DNA of 64,000 bases from Micromonospora lutea (GCF_016863535.1 NZ_BOPB01000020.1:62001-126000); one strand, 5' to 3'; counted from the first letter of the stretch, positions 24,023-33,076 are shown. A program made the numbers and translations. Notes: a model not told the origin generated them from the letters alone.

Positions 24023-24791
24023 TGCCGGGCTCGACGTGGCGGTGGTCGACCACGACGCGCTGACCAGGCCGGGTCATGCGGATCAGGCGGTGGCGTTGGT
24101 GCCCGCCGGCGGTGAGGCGGTCTACCGAGGCTGGATGCTGCGCAGCGAGCAGTACGCGGCCTTCGCCGAGGCGCTGTCCCGACGTGGCGTGACACTGCGA
24201 ACCTCGGCCGAGCAGTACCGGCAGGCCCACGAACTGCCCGGCTGGTACGCCGCCCTCGCGGCGCACACCCCTACGTCGATATGGACCACGGGCGACCTGC
24301 GCGCCGATTTCGATCGGGTCCGCGTCGAGCTGGGCACCGGCCCGGCTGTCCTGCGTGACTACACCAAGTCGATGAAGCACTACTGGCACGAGGCGGCGTT
24401 CATCCCCGACCTCGCCGATGGCGAGACGGCGTGGAAGGTGGCGAGCCGCCTGCGACACCTGCGGGAGGACGACTTCGTCGGCGGGTTCGTCCTCCGCCGC
24501 TATGAGCGGTTCACCTCCGTCGAGGCGCGTACCTGGTGGGTCAACGGCGTTTGTGCCCTGGTCAGCGCGCATCCGGACACCCCGAACGACGTCCCGCCCC
24601 ACAACCTGGACCTGGACGCGGTCACACCGGTCATCGCCGCACTCGGCCTGCCGTTCATCACAGTCGACCTCGCCCTGCGCGCCGACGGAGTCTGGCGGAT
24701 CATCGAGATCGGCGACGGCCAGGTCAGCGACCGCCCCACCACCACCGAGCCCAGCACACTGATCACCGCACTGCTCGCCGGCACCAGCTGA
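23943..24791 (+). CDS. ATP-grasp domain protein
   Basis: About 282 aa. It resembles the actinobacterial ATP-grasp/DUF4343 proteins: MLLVPADPLRPRRPDEHF at the start, WTTGDLRADFDRV, then the lysine-bearing VLRDYTKSMKHYWHEAAFI, the strand FVGGFVLRRYERF, and the metal-binding acidic end WRIIEIGDGQVSDRP. ATP-grasp enzymes ligate an acid (as acyl-phosphate) to an amine or thiol. ATG 23931 is an alternative start. No peptide precursor or partner enzyme is adjacent, so the substrate is unknown. Confidence 0.7.
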   Translation: MLLVPADPLRPRRPDEHFRAEAVAAGDAGLDVAVVDHDALTRPGHADQAVALVPAGGEAVYRGWMLRSEQYAAFAEALSRRGVTLRTSAEQYRQAHELPGWYAALAAHTPTSIWTTGDLRADFDRVRVELGTGPAVLRDYTKSMKHYWHEAAFIPDLADGETAWKVASRLRHLREDDFVGGFVLRRYERFTSVEARTWWVNGVCALVSAHPDTPNDVPPHNLDLDAVTPVIAALGLPFITVDLALRADGVWRIIEIGDGQVSDRPTTTEPSTLITALLAGTS

Positions 24792-24916
24792 CTATCGTCT
24801 GTGCACTGCGCCGACGCGGGGCGCGAGTCTCCCGGCCGCGACGCCCTGCAACACACCGATGCCTCGCCACAGAGAACGATCGCACCTCGCTCTGCGAGTA
24901 GCTTGTCGGACACGCC

Positions 24917-24974
24917 GCGGGCCGGCTCCAATGGCGATCAGTCGCTCGATCATGTGCCATTGGAGAAGGCCCGC
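24917..24974. terminator. Long two-part hairpin between convergent genes
   Basis: Outer 7-bp arm GCGGGCC/GGCCCGC (24917-24923, 24968-24974), a 2x2 internal loop, then a perfect inner 10-bp arm CTCCAATGGC/GCCATTGGAG (24926-24935, 24956-24965) and a 20-base loop. It lies between the ATP-grasp gene (+) and the protease gene (-), in the gap 24792-25024. A bidirectional terminator is the simplest reading. Confidence 0.6.
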
Positions 24975-25024
24975 TCGAATCAAGGGCGCACTACCGGGAC
25001 GAGATATCTGTCACCGGACACCGG

Positions 25025-26104
25025 TCAGTGAGTGGCGGTGAAGTTGTACAACTCCGACGCGGTGTCGTCGAAATAGGGTGACCACCACAACGTCGGTGCC
25101 GTGTACGAGTTGAGCGTGCTGTTGACCCCGTTGAGGTAGCCCCAGTTCCCATCCCAGTTGATCAACCACGGGCCGCCGCTGGCACCTGCGGTCAGGTCGC
25201 AGTTGATGCGGATCCGCGCCCCGGACTGGGTCGAGTTGCCGCTGCACCTCAACAGGTTGCCGCCGTCGAACGGCGCGCCGCTCGGGTAGCCGAAATTGTT
25301 GATGCCGACCGTGAAGCCCTGGTGCGTACGGAAGCCGTGGCCCCCGAACTGGTTCACGATGTGGACCCCGTTCCGGGTGTTCATGATGGCCACGGCCATG
25401 TCGGCCTCCCAGTTGGAGCTGTCGATCCAACTGCTCCAGGTCCACAGCTCGCGGGCCGTCCAGGTGCCGTGCGGCCGGGGGTTGACCAGGTCATCGTCGT
25501 ACGCCGGGACGAACGACCAGTTGGTGGCGAGACTGCTGCCGGGGCCGCCGTGGATGCAGTGGCCAGCCGTCCACACGGTGTTGAAGCCGACCGAGTTGAT
25601 GACCGCGCCGGAGCAGACCCACGATCCGCCGTCCATGTTGAAGAAGACTTTGCCGTTGGACCGAGCGGTCGGGTGGTTGGAGCCGAGGTTCGGGTTGATG
25701 GCTTGCGTGGACATGCCCGGGGTGCCCATCAGGCCCGCCACCGGAGGCACATCCACCGGCCTGGACCGGTTGGTCGGCGCGGCAGCCGAGGTCCCTCCAC
25801 TCTGGGCGAAACGTCGTGCTGCGGCCTGGTACGAGGGGGACTCCTCGATGGGCTTGGCATTGCGCATCCGCTCGGGCGTCCAGTACGCCTCGATCGCCGT
25901 GTCGGCAGTCACCTGCGCGCCGTACCGCTGTCTGCCGGCCGCCCACGCCTCGGCGCTGACGGCCGTGGCCACCTGACGGATGCTGTCACCGTCGGGGTGC
26001 GGAGCCGCCTGCGCCGGCTGGCCGACGGTGAGCAGCGGCAGGGTCAAGGCCAGGGCCAGAATGGGGTACGTCAGGCGCCGATCACCGATTGTTCTTGCTC
26101 TCAT
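25025..26104 (-). CDS. Secreted trypsin-like serine protease (S1 family)
   Basis: 359 aa. A signal peptide covers about the first 33 residues (RRLTYPILALALTLPLLTVG, cleavage near AQA-AP), followed by a propeptide to about 130. The catalytic triad is visible: His in NTVWTAGHCIHGG, Asp in NWEADMAVAIMN, Ser in TAGASGGPWL. Paired cysteines near the His and Ser fit disulfides. ATG 26104 has GAGGG about 7 bases upstream. The length and motifs match secreted V8/S1B-like proteases of actinomycetes. It has its own promoter region and terminator. Confidence 0.88.
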   Translation of the reverse strand: MRARTIGDRRLTYPILALALTLPLLTVGQPAQAAPHPDGDSIRQVATAVSAEAWAAGRQRYGAQVTADTAIEAYWTPERMRNAKPIEESPSYQAAARRFAQSGGTSAAAPTNRSRPVDVPPVAGLMGTPGMSTQAINPNLGSNHPTARSNGKVFFNMDGGSWVCSGAVINSVGFNTVWTAGHCIHGGPGSSLATNWSFVPAYDDDLVNPRPHGTWTARELWTWSSWIDSSNWEADMAVAIMNTRNGVHIVNQFGGHGFRTHQGFTVGINNFGYPSGAPFDGGNLLRCSGNSTQSGARIRINCDLTAGASGGPWLINWDGNWGYLNGVNSTLNSYTAPTLWWSPYFDDTASELYNFTATH

Positions 26105-26242
26105 TGAACATCCCTCTTCCCGGGCCGTGTGAGATACCGGGACTGCCCCGGCCGATATCGTTTTTCGTTCCTCTACGGCATCCTGGACTAGGTTGGACAT
26201 CATTAGACTGCCGCTGTCGAAAAGAAGACAGACGTTCGTCGA

Positions 26243-26255
26243 TCAATTATTGATT
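26243..26255. promoter_or_regulatory. A+T-rich palindrome upstream of the protease gene
   Basis: ATCAAT-T-ATTGAT, 13 bases. It lies in the 377-base gap 26105-26481, whose middle part (about 26155-26270) is notably A+T-rich and probably contains the protease promoter reading leftwards. The palindrome is about 140 bases upstream of the ATG, so a distal operator is possible. No gene is seen in this gap. Confidence 0.3.
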
Positions 26256-26481
26256 CAAAGTCGCCGATCAGCCGTCGTTGTCGTGGCCGCCTGATGGAAA
26301 GGATCTCGTCTACGTTGAGGACCTTAGTCGCCTGAAACCACCGTAACCGTGACGATCAGTTCCTCAGCAGCTGGGGAAATGCACTTCGGATTCTGCCCAG
26401 TGTGGCCACCCGGGTTCGGGTCGTACCAATTATCACGATGACGTGGGGGTGGGCGGGAGAGATTCGACAGGGCGGCAGCGA

Positions 26482-27942
26482 TCACCAGGCGCAGGGTGTG
26501 TAGTCCTTGAGGAAGCAGCCGTACAGGTCTTCGCCCTGCTCGCCGCGGATGATCGGGTCGTAGACCCGGGCGGCGCCGTCGACGAGGTCCAGCGGGGCGT
26601 GGAAGCCGGCGTCCGCCAGCCTCATCTTCGTCGGATGTGGCCGCTCGTCGGTGATCCAGCCGGTGTCGACGCTGGTCATGAGGATGCCGTCGGTCAGCAT
26701 CTCCTGGGCGCTGGTGCGGGTCAGCATGTTGAGCGCGGCCTTGGCCATGTTGGTGTGCGGGTGTCCTGGTCCTTTGTAGCCACGGGCGAACTGGCCCTCC
26801 ATCGCTGACACGTTCACCACGTACTTGCGGCGGGCGGTCGCTGCGGCCATCGCCGGTCGCAGTCGGCTGACCAGTACGAACGGCGCGGTCACGTTGCACA
26901 GCTGGACTTCGAGCAGTTCGACCGGGTTCACCTCGTGCACCCGCTGCACCCAACTGTTGACCGGGTCGAGGTCCGGGACCAGACCGCCGGCGTCGATGGC
27001 GCTGGCGGTTGCGATCCGTTCCGGTGAGGCGGAGCCGCTGGTCAGCGCCAGCGCGGTGAGCGCGTGGGGGGTGATGGTGGGCGAGTTCAGTGGGGCGATC
27101 AGGCTTCCCGCCGGATCGCCCCGGCCGGCCGATTTGGCGAACGTGATCATCTCCGGCAGTGGGCCGTCCGGCAGGGCCGCCGCCTCCGCGGCGACGAGTT
27201 GCGCGTACGCCGCAGGTGTGCGACGGACGGTCTGCGCCGCGTTGTTGATCAGGATGTCGAGTGGTCCCTGGCCGCTGACCGAGTCGGCGAGGGCGATTAC
27301 CTGGGCGGGGTCGCGCAGGTCGATCCCGACGATCCGCAGGCGGTGGAGCCACTCCCCGCTGTCGGGCATCGCGGCGAATCGGCGGACCGCGTCGTGGGGA
27401 AACCGGGTGGTCACCGTGGTGTGCGCGCCGTCGCGCAGCAGTCGCAGCGCGATGTACATGCCGATCTTCGCCCGGCCGCCGGTGAGCAGCGCGCGTCGGC
27501 CGGTCAGGTCGGTGCGGGCGTTGCGGCGCTCCCGGTTCAGCGCGGCGCAGGGCGGGCAGAGCTGATGGTAGAAGGCGTCCACGTCGCGGTAGCGCTGCTT
27601 GCAGATGTAGCAGCCGCGCGGTTTGTGCAGGACGCCGGCCGTGGCACCCACGGTGGGGGAGACCAGCGGGTTGCCCTGGGTCTCGTCGTCGATCCGGCCC
27701 GGGGCGCCGGTGGCGGTGGCTGCCGTCACCGCGCGGTCGGCCGCCGCGACGGCATCCCGCCGTTGCTCGCGTCGCCGCTGCTTGATCATTTTGTAGAGCT
27801 TCGCGGTGGCCCGCTGTACCCGCACCACGTCGGGGTGATCGGGAGGCAGGTCCTCCAACGCCTCGAAGACGCTGATACAGGTCTCCAGCTGGGCCGGGTC
27901 AATGCGGTATTGACCGGTCTCCGCGATTCTGTCCGCCGTCAT
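26482..27942 (-). CDS. SDR-fold oxidoreductase with N-terminal zinc ribbon
   Basis: 486 aa. Residues 1-100 form a helical region; then come two CxxC pairs, CYIC (111-114) and CPPC (129-132), a likely zinc ribbon. The Rossmann domain follows: LLTGGRAKIG (153-161), then LDILINNAAQT. The catalytic area reads YVVNVSAMEGQF, then GHPHTNMAKAALNML. The Lys is kept, but the position of the catalytic Tyr of YxxxK is Thr. The length is nearly double a normal SDR. ATG 27942 gives MTADRIAETG. It may therefore be a non-classical reductase or a regulator-like NAD(P) sensor (inference). Confidence 0.75.
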   Translation of the reverse strand: MTADRIAETGQYRIDPAQLETCISVFEALEDLPPDHPDVVRVQRATAKLYKMIKQRRREQRRDAVAAADRAVTAATATGAPGRIDDETQGNPLVSPTVGATAGVLHKPRGCYICKQRYRDVDAFYHQLCPPCAALNRERRNARTDLTGRRALLTGGRAKIGMYIALRLLRDGAHTTVTTRFPHDAVRRFAAMPDSGEWLHRLRIVGIDLRDPAQVIALADSVSGQGPLDILINNAAQTVRRTPAAYAQLVAAEAAALPDGPLPEMITFAKSAGRGDPAGSLIAPLNSPTITPHALTALALTSGSASPERIATASAIDAGGLVPDLDPVNSWVQRVHEVNPVELLEVQLCNVTAPFVLVSRLRPAMAAATARRKYVVNVSAMEGQFARGYKGPGHPHTNMAKAALNMLTRTSAQEMLTDGILMTSVDTGWITDERPHPTKMRLADAGFHAPLDLVDGAARVYDPIIRGEQGEDLYGCFLKDYTPCAW

Positions 27943-28070
27943 GCTGTCGCTGTCTCGTCCCGTTCCCTGCGCCGGATCTATCCGGCCCACCCCAAGTCCG
28001 ACCCGGAACTGTACGCACCACACGGCCTCCGACGCATCCCGCGCCTGGTCCCCACACACCTGGCGCAAGA

Positions 28071-29201
28071 TCAGGTCGCGTCGCGCAGCCAGGTTCGGCA
28101 AAGCCACCAGGCGGTCATGGCACCGAAGGTGCCCGCCGGGTCGATGCCGGTGACGGTGGCGAAGCGCCGGACCCGATTGCGAACCGTGTTGGGGTGCACG
28201 AAAAGTCTCGCCCCGGCGAGGTCGACATCGCGGTCGCTTTCCAGCCAGGCGAGCACGGCGTGCGCCACCGATTCGGCAGCCGGTCCGAGTGCCGCCCAAG
28301 CGGGCGCGTACCGGTCGAGCAGCACCGTTGCCAGGTCTGCCCGCTCGGTCAACGCCACCAGCCAGGCCACCTCGGCAATGTGGATCAGTCCGGTGCGGCC
28401 GGTGGACTCGGCGGCGGTCAGGGCCGCGGTGGCGAGCCGCTGCACTCGCGCGAGTTTCTCCGGTTCGGCCGGACCGGCGAGCCCTGCCACGGCCCCGGTC
28501 CCCTTCAGGCGGGCGGACGGCGCCCGGGACAGAACTGCGACCATCAGGTCGTCCACGGTTGCGCACAGCACCGGCGGGTGCTCGCGCACGGCTCGTTCGA
28601 TGCCGGCGGCGGTCTCCCCGGGCCGGGCGACGAGCACCCACAGCCCGTCGGCGACCGGAAGGCCCGCCTCGGCGGCCGCCAGCGTAGCCGCCGAACCACC
28701 CTGGAGCAGCCGCCGCAGCAGTGCCGTGTCCCGGTGCCCGGGAAGTGGATCCGTGCTGGCTGTGGTAGCCCGATGCGCGCTGATCAGCCGGGCCCGGACG
28801 GCCTCGGCCCAGTCGTCGTAAAGGTCCCGGACGTCCAGGAGTTGCTCGGCGCTGACGCCTTGGTCGCGGGCGAGTTCCCGGGCCCGGGCCCAGATCGCGC
28901 GTTCGGCGAAGTGGATCGCGCCCAGCACCGATTCGATCGGCACGCCCTGCCGGGCACGGGCGACACCGAGGTCCGCGACGAACGACAGCTCAGCTTCGGT
29001 GGGGCCGCGCCGTGCGACCAAGGCGCGGGTTGCGGCCACCAGCAGAGCGCGGGTGTGCCCGGCGATGTCGGAGGTGGGCAGCGCGGAAACCTCCCGCACG
29101 GTGGTACGGACTCCGGCGACCACCGACGGCAGCAGTTCGTCATCGCCCACGACGCGTTCGATCAGGTCCACCATCGTCGTCCAGCCGTCCGGATGCGTCA
29201 T
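28071..29201 (-). CDS. PucR-family transcriptional regulator
   Basis: 376 aa. The N-terminal half is a helical sensory region (DLIERVVGDDELLPSVVAGV to ISAHRA), the middle a GGDEF-like/CdaR-type region, and the C-terminus the PucR helix-turn-helix: AGARLFVHPNTVRNRVRRFATVTG. ATG 29201 gives MTHPDGW. It is divergent from the FMO operon across 126 bases, so that operon is its probable target. PucR/CdaR regulators usually activate catabolic genes in response to the substrate. Confidence 0.85.
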   Translation of the reverse strand: MTHPDGWTTMVDLIERVVGDDELLPSVVAGVRTTVREVSALPTSDIAGHTRALLVAATRALVARRGPTEAELSFVADLGVARARQGVPIESVLGAIHFAERAIWARARELARDQGVSAEQLLDVRDLYDDWAEAVRARLISAHRATTASTDPLPGHRDTALLRRLLQGGSAATLAAAEAGLPVADGLWVLVARPGETAAGIERAVREHPPVLCATVDDLMVAVLSRAPSARLKGTGAVAGLAGPAEPEKLARVQRLATAALTAAESTGRTGLIHIAEVAWLVALTERADLATVLLDRYAPAWAALGPAAESVAHAVLAWLESDRDVDLAGARLFVHPNTVRNRVRRFATVTGIDPAGTFGAMTAWWLCRTWLRDAT

Positions 29202-29327
29202 CCTGTCATGCTCCCCGCCGTTGTGGTGCGCTACAACAAGAACCCGAAATCGCGTGCTCCACGCCATGTATTCGCCCCCGTGCCAGGCCCTACGGTTTGG
29301 CGGAAGCTACAACCGTCGAGGAGCACC

Positions 29328-30671
29328 ATGGCCGTTTCGTCGAGTCGGGTGGCGGTGATCGGTGCGGGAGCAGCCGGTCTCGCCACGGTGAAGGCGCTGC
29401 TCGACGCCGGTTGTGCGGTGGTGGCGTACGAGAAGGGTGACCGGCCCGGTGGCCTGTGGGTCAGGGACAACAGCAGCGGCCTGTCTTCGGCGTACGCCTC
29501 CCTGCACTTGAACACCAGCAAACGCCGCACCGAGTTCGCGGATTTTCCGATGCCCGCGGACTGGCCCGACTATCCGTCGGCCAGTCGCGTCGCCGGTTAC
29601 CTGGACGACTATGCGCAGTCGTTCGGGCTCATTCCGCACATCCGGTTCGGGAGCACGGTCACCCGCGTCGAGCGTGACCGGCTCTGGGCGGTGACGACCG
29701 AGTCCGGTGACACCGAGCGGTACGACGCCGTGGTGGTCGCGAACGGGCACAACTGGGATCCGCGCTATCCGGATCCGGCTTATCCGGGGACGTTTCACGG
29801 CACCCAGATGCACGCCCACGACTACCGCACTCCGGACGTCTTCCGGGATCGGCGGGTGCTGATCGTCGGCATGGGCAACTCGGCCATGGACATCGCGGTG
29901 GACGCCTCGCACGTCGCTCGGGGGCCGGTCCTGCTCTCCGCCCGGCGCGGCGTGCACATCGTCCCCAAGTACCTGTTCGGCCGCCCGGCCGACGCGACCG
30001 GCGGCGCCCTCGCGGCCCTGCCGTGGCGGCTGCGGCAGCGCATCGCCGAGACCCTGTTGCGGCTCGCCGTCGGGACCCCGCAGAGGTACGGCTTACCCGC
30101 CCCGGCCGGTGGCCTGTTCCAGAACCATCCGACGATCAGCGACACGATCCTGCACCGGCTCACCCACGGCGAGGTGACCCCACGTCCCGGCATCGAACGG
30201 CTGGACGGGGAACGGGTGATGTTCACCGACGGCAGCGCCGACCCGGTCGACGTGATCGTCTGGGCCACCGGGTACCGGGTGAGTATCCCGTTCCTGTCCC
30301 CTCAATGGCTGGGCCCCGACCCCCAGCAACTGCCGCTGTACCAGCGGGTCTTCCATCTCGACGACCCCAGCCTGGCATTCGTCGGCCTGATGCAGTCCAC
30401 CGGTGCCGCTCTGCCGGTCGTGGAGGTCCAGGCCAAACTGGTCGCCGCGTACTTCTCCGGCGGCTATGCCCTGCCCGGTGCCGACGAGCAGCAGCACGCC
30501 GTGCAGCGAGCCTTGCGCGCCGCCATCGAGCGGTGGGGCACGAACGCGCGGCCGCACCTGCGTATCGATTTCGACCGGTACGTCGCCGACCTGCCCAGGG
30601 AGATCGCGGCTGGCCGGAATCGCCTCGCCCGGGGCGGACGCACCTTCACCGCCGAGGAGAGTGTGGTTTGA
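29328..30671 (+). CDS. Flavin-containing monooxygenase
   Basis: 447 aa. FAD motif VAVIGAGAAGLATVKAL, NADPH motif VLIVGMGNSAMDIAVDAS, and the FMO/BVMO fingerprint FHGTQMHAHDYR (F-x-G-x3-H-x3-Y) between them. The late ATGY-type motif VIVWATGYRVSIPF is also present. It oxygenates N, S or ketone groups using NADPH and O2. GAGGAGC lies 5 bases before the ATG. Its stop overlaps the SDR start. With a PucR regulator and an uptake-type MFS it may belong to a small catabolic operon. Confidence 0.9.
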   Translation: MAVSSSRVAVIGAGAAGLATVKALLDAGCAVVAYEKGDRPGGLWVRDNSSGLSSAYASLHLNTSKRRTEFADFPMPADWPDYPSASRVAGYLDDYAQSFGLIPHIRFGSTVTRVERDRLWAVTTESGDTERYDAVVVANGHNWDPRYPDPAYPGTFHGTQMHAHDYRTPDVFRDRRVLIVGMGNSAMDIAVDASHVARGPVLLSARRGVHIVPKYLFGRPADATGGALAALPWRLRQRIAETLLRLAVGTPQRYGLPAPAGGLFQNHPTISDTILHRLTHGEVTPRPGIERLDGERVMFTDGSADPVDVIVWATGYRVSIPFLSPQWLGPDPQQLPLYQRVFHLDDPSLAFVGLMQSTGAALPVVEVQAKLVAAYFSGGYALPGADEQQHAVQRALRAAIERWGTNARPHLRIDFDRYVADLPREIAAGRNRLARGGRTFTAEESVV

Positions 30672-31495
30672 GCACCCGAGACCCCCGCGGAATGCGTGTC
30701 CTCGTCACCGGCGCCTCCGGCACGTTCGGCCGGGCCATCTGTGCCCGGCTGGACGAGCTCGGGGCCCAGGTCGTCGGGTTGGACCTGGCCCCCCGGGCCG
30801 ATGACCCGGTCCGGGTCCTGGCCTGCGACATCACCGACGACGACGCGGTGCCGGCGGTGGTACGCGAAGCAATCGACCAGCTCGGTGGGCTCGACCTGCT
30901 GATCAACAACGCCGGGATCGGTGGGCCCGCCCCGGCCGAACTGGCGCCGGGCGCGGAAGTACGCCGCCAGCTCGACATCAACCTGCTGGGCACCTGGCGG
31001 GTCACCGCCGCATGTGTGGACGCGCTGGTCGCCTCTGGTGGCCGGATCGTCATGCTCAGCTCGCGGATGGCCGCCATGCAGTTGCCGCTGGCCGCTGCGT
31101 ACGGTGCCTCCAAGCGCGCCCTGGTCGCGTACGCGGACGCGCTGCGTCTGGAGCTCGGCACCCATGTCGGCGTCACCTGTGTGTACCCGTCGGCGGTACG
31201 AAGCCCGATCCACGACTCGACGGCGGCGGCCGGGCTCTCGCTGGAGGGCATGAGCCAGTACGAGCCGCTGGACGGGGTGGTCCGGACCGTGCTGCGCGCC
31301 GCGCTCAGTCGTCGTCCTCGCCGTGATCTACCCACCACCCGGCGGGGCGCGGTCGAGTTCTTCCTGGCCCGTCACCTGCCCGCGCTGACCGATCGGATCG
31401 TGGCACGCACCCTCGCCGGCCGGATCCGCTCCGGCGCGTTCCAGGGCGCCGAGCTGGCCGCGGGTGTGGTCGCACGGCATGAGGCGACCCGATGA
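30668..31495 (+). CDS. Short-chain dehydrogenase, TTG start
   Basis: 275-aa SDR: TGASGTFG cofactor motif, LDLLINNAGIGG, GGRIVMLSSRMA and YGASKRALVAY with the catalytic Tyr and Lys. A C-terminal extension (about 40 residues, EFFLARHLPALTDRIVARTL) could be amphipathic. TTG 30668 overlaps the FMO stop (TTGA) and has a GAGGAGA site 7 bases upstream, while ATG 30692 has none, so TTG is chosen. It is coupled to both neighbours; it may oxidize or reduce the FMO substrate or product. Confidence 0.85.
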   Translation: MSTRDPRGMRVLVTGASGTFGRAICARLDELGAQVVGLDLAPRADDPVRVLACDITDDDAVPAVVREAIDQLGGLDLLINNAGIGGPAPAELAPGAEVRRQLDINLLGTWRVTAACVDALVASGGRIVMLSSRMAAMQLPLAAAYGASKRALVAYADALRLELGTHVGVTCVYPSAVRSPIHDSTAAAGLSLEGMSQYEPLDGVVRTVLRAALSRRPRRDLPTTRRGAVEFFLARHLPALTDRIVARTLAGRIRSGAFQGAELAAGVVARHEATR

Positions 31496-32835
31496 CGGCG
31501 CTGCGTGGGGCGGCGGGCGAGGTGCGGACCAGGGCAGGTGACCTGGTCGCGTACGCCAGCGGTTCGGTCGGGATGGGCGTCTGGGTGACCGTTCCCGGCC
31601 TGCTGTTGCTCTATTTCCTCACCAATACGCTCGGTGTCTCGCCGTTCCTGGCCGGTCTCGCCCTGCTGCTGCCGAAGATCATCGACATCATCGTGCATCC
31701 GATGCTGGGCAGCCGATCCGACCGGGAAGCGCGCAGCAGCGGACACCGGCTCGGCATGCTGCGGGTCGGTCTGCTGCTTCCGGTGGCCATGGTGGCGATG
31801 TTCTCGGTGCCCGCCGGTCTCTCCGGCGCATCGGCGGCGCTCTGGGTGGGCGGCTGGTTCATCGCCGGCAACCTGCTCTTCGCGTGTTTCCAGGTGCCCT
31901 ACCTGACCACTCCGTCCGATCTTCGAGTCGGGTACCACGAGCGCACCCGGGTCTTCATGTTCCGGATGCTCTTCCTCACCCTCGGGTTGCTTGGTGCCGG
32001 TGTGGCCGCACCGGCGCTGGTGGAGTCGGGACGGCGCGGCGACTACGGCTGGATGGCCCTGCTGCTCTCCGGCGTCATGGTGATCTCCGGGCTGGTCGCA
32101 CTGACCGGGGTACGGCGTCTCACCGCCCACGCCGGTTTCCGGATGCCCGACCCGCAGGCGGCCCACTCGACCATCGGTGACATCGCGGTCGCCTGGCGGG
32201 ACCCCGACTTCCGTTCGCTGGTGCTGTCCTACCTGTTCACCGGCACCACTACGCACCTGTTCCTCGCAGCGCTGCCGTTCTACACCAGGTACGTCTTCGA
32301 CAACTCTGGGCTGACCGCCGTGTTCATGGGGGCGTTCCTCGGGCCAGCGGTCGTCGCCGGCCCGGTGTGGATGCAGGTGTCCCGGCGCATCGGCAAACAG
32401 CGTGGCCTGCTGATCTGCCAGGCGGTCTTCGTGGCCGGTTCGCTGGCGCCGCTGCTCGGCTACGGCACCGGGCCGGCTGTCGCGGTGGTCGGTGTCCTGG
32501 GCATCGCGTTCGCCGGGCTGCAGCTCTTCGCGTTCTCGATGGTCCCGGACGCGGTCGCAGCCGCCGAGCAGCGTGGCACCGTCCGGGCTGGCGCCTACAC
32601 CGGTGTCTGGACTGCCACCGAAGCCACCGGCACCGCAATCGGCCCGTACGTGTACTCGGCCGTGCTCGCCCTGGGCGGCTTCATCTCCACCACCGAGGGG
32701 CAGACCGTGACGCAGCCGGAGTCCGCCCACACCGCCCTGTTGATCGGCTTCACCGTGGTCCCGGCGGTGCTGATGGCCGCGGCGCTGACATTCCAAGTGC
32801 GCTGGAAGCTGGACCGGACCCGCCACACCGGTTGA
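31492..32835 (+). CDS. MFS transporter, GPH/MFS_2-like
   Basis: 447 aa with about 12 membrane helices. Features of the glycoside-pentoside-hexuronide-cation symporter type: LLPKIIDIIVHPMLGSRSDR in the first cytoplasmic loop and FQVPYLTTPSDLRVGYHERTRV. The ATG overlaps the SDR stop (ATGA). As the last gene of the FMO-SDR operon it probably imports the substrate or exports the product; family members carry sugars, but distant members carry other solutes. Confidence 0.85.
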   Translation: MTALRGAAGEVRTRAGDLVAYASGSVGMGVWVTVPGLLLLYFLTNTLGVSPFLAGLALLLPKIIDIIVHPMLGSRSDREARSSGHRLGMLRVGLLLPVAMVAMFSVPAGLSGASAALWVGGWFIAGNLLFACFQVPYLTTPSDLRVGYHERTRVFMFRMLFLTLGLLGAGVAAPALVESGRRGDYGWMALLLSGVMVISGLVALTGVRRLTAHAGFRMPDPQAAHSTIGDIAVAWRDPDFRSLVLSYLFTGTTTHLFLAALPFYTRYVFDNSGLTAVFMGAFLGPAVVAGPVWMQVSRRIGKQRGLLICQAVFVAGSLAPLLGYGTGPAVAVVGVLGIAFAGLQLFAFSMVPDAVAAAEQRGTVRAGAYTGVWTATEATGTAIGPYVYSAVLALGGFISTTEGQTVTQPESAHTALLIGFTVVPAVLMAAALTFQVRWKLDRTRHTG

Positions 32836-32896
32836 GCGTTGCGTGCTCAGGCCGGCACCGGTCGCCGAGTGAACGCTGTGGGACACCCTGGCCGTG

Positions 32897-32955
32897 ATGA
32901 GCCAGGTCCGGCCATCCGCCTTCGACCCCAAGTTCTACCGGCAGCGCGCCGACGC
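32897..32955 (+). pseudogene. Possible scrap of an IS5-type transposase
   Basis: The frame starting at 32897 reads SQVRPSAFDPKFYRQR. This resembles the 'RPxAFDxxxYRxRN' step ahead of the conserved VERCFNRLK motif in IS5-family DDE transposases. The resemblance is lost right after and no terminal repeats or second fragment are seen. It would be a remnant at most. Confidence 0.25.
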
Positions 32956-32998
32956 AAGCCCGGTCTGCCAGGTGCGGCGGGTAGGGCTTGCGTCGGCG
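32947..32998. terminator. 15-bp perfect inverted repeat between convergent genes
   Basis: CGCCGACGCAAGCCC (32947-32961) and GGGCTTGCGTCGGCG (32984-32998) with a 22-base loop. It lies between the MFS gene (+) and the PhoX-like gene (-). A bidirectional terminator fits; an old transposon end is the alternative, because a transposase-like scrap abuts it. Confidence 0.6.
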
Positions 32999-33076
32999 TG
33001 TCCGAGCCTCACGCGGATGGTCCGCACCGCGGTGACAGGCTGATCGCGGTGACTGCTGGTTGCCGGGTCAGGGTGG

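Noticed and set aside
24917..24974. Attachment site or integrase target
   Set aside because: No tRNA, integrase or direct repeat nearby; a terminator between convergent genes is simpler.
24801..25031. Small frame in the gap after the ATP-grasp gene
   Set aside because: No ribosome-binding site, no recognisable protein, and it overlaps the hairpin.
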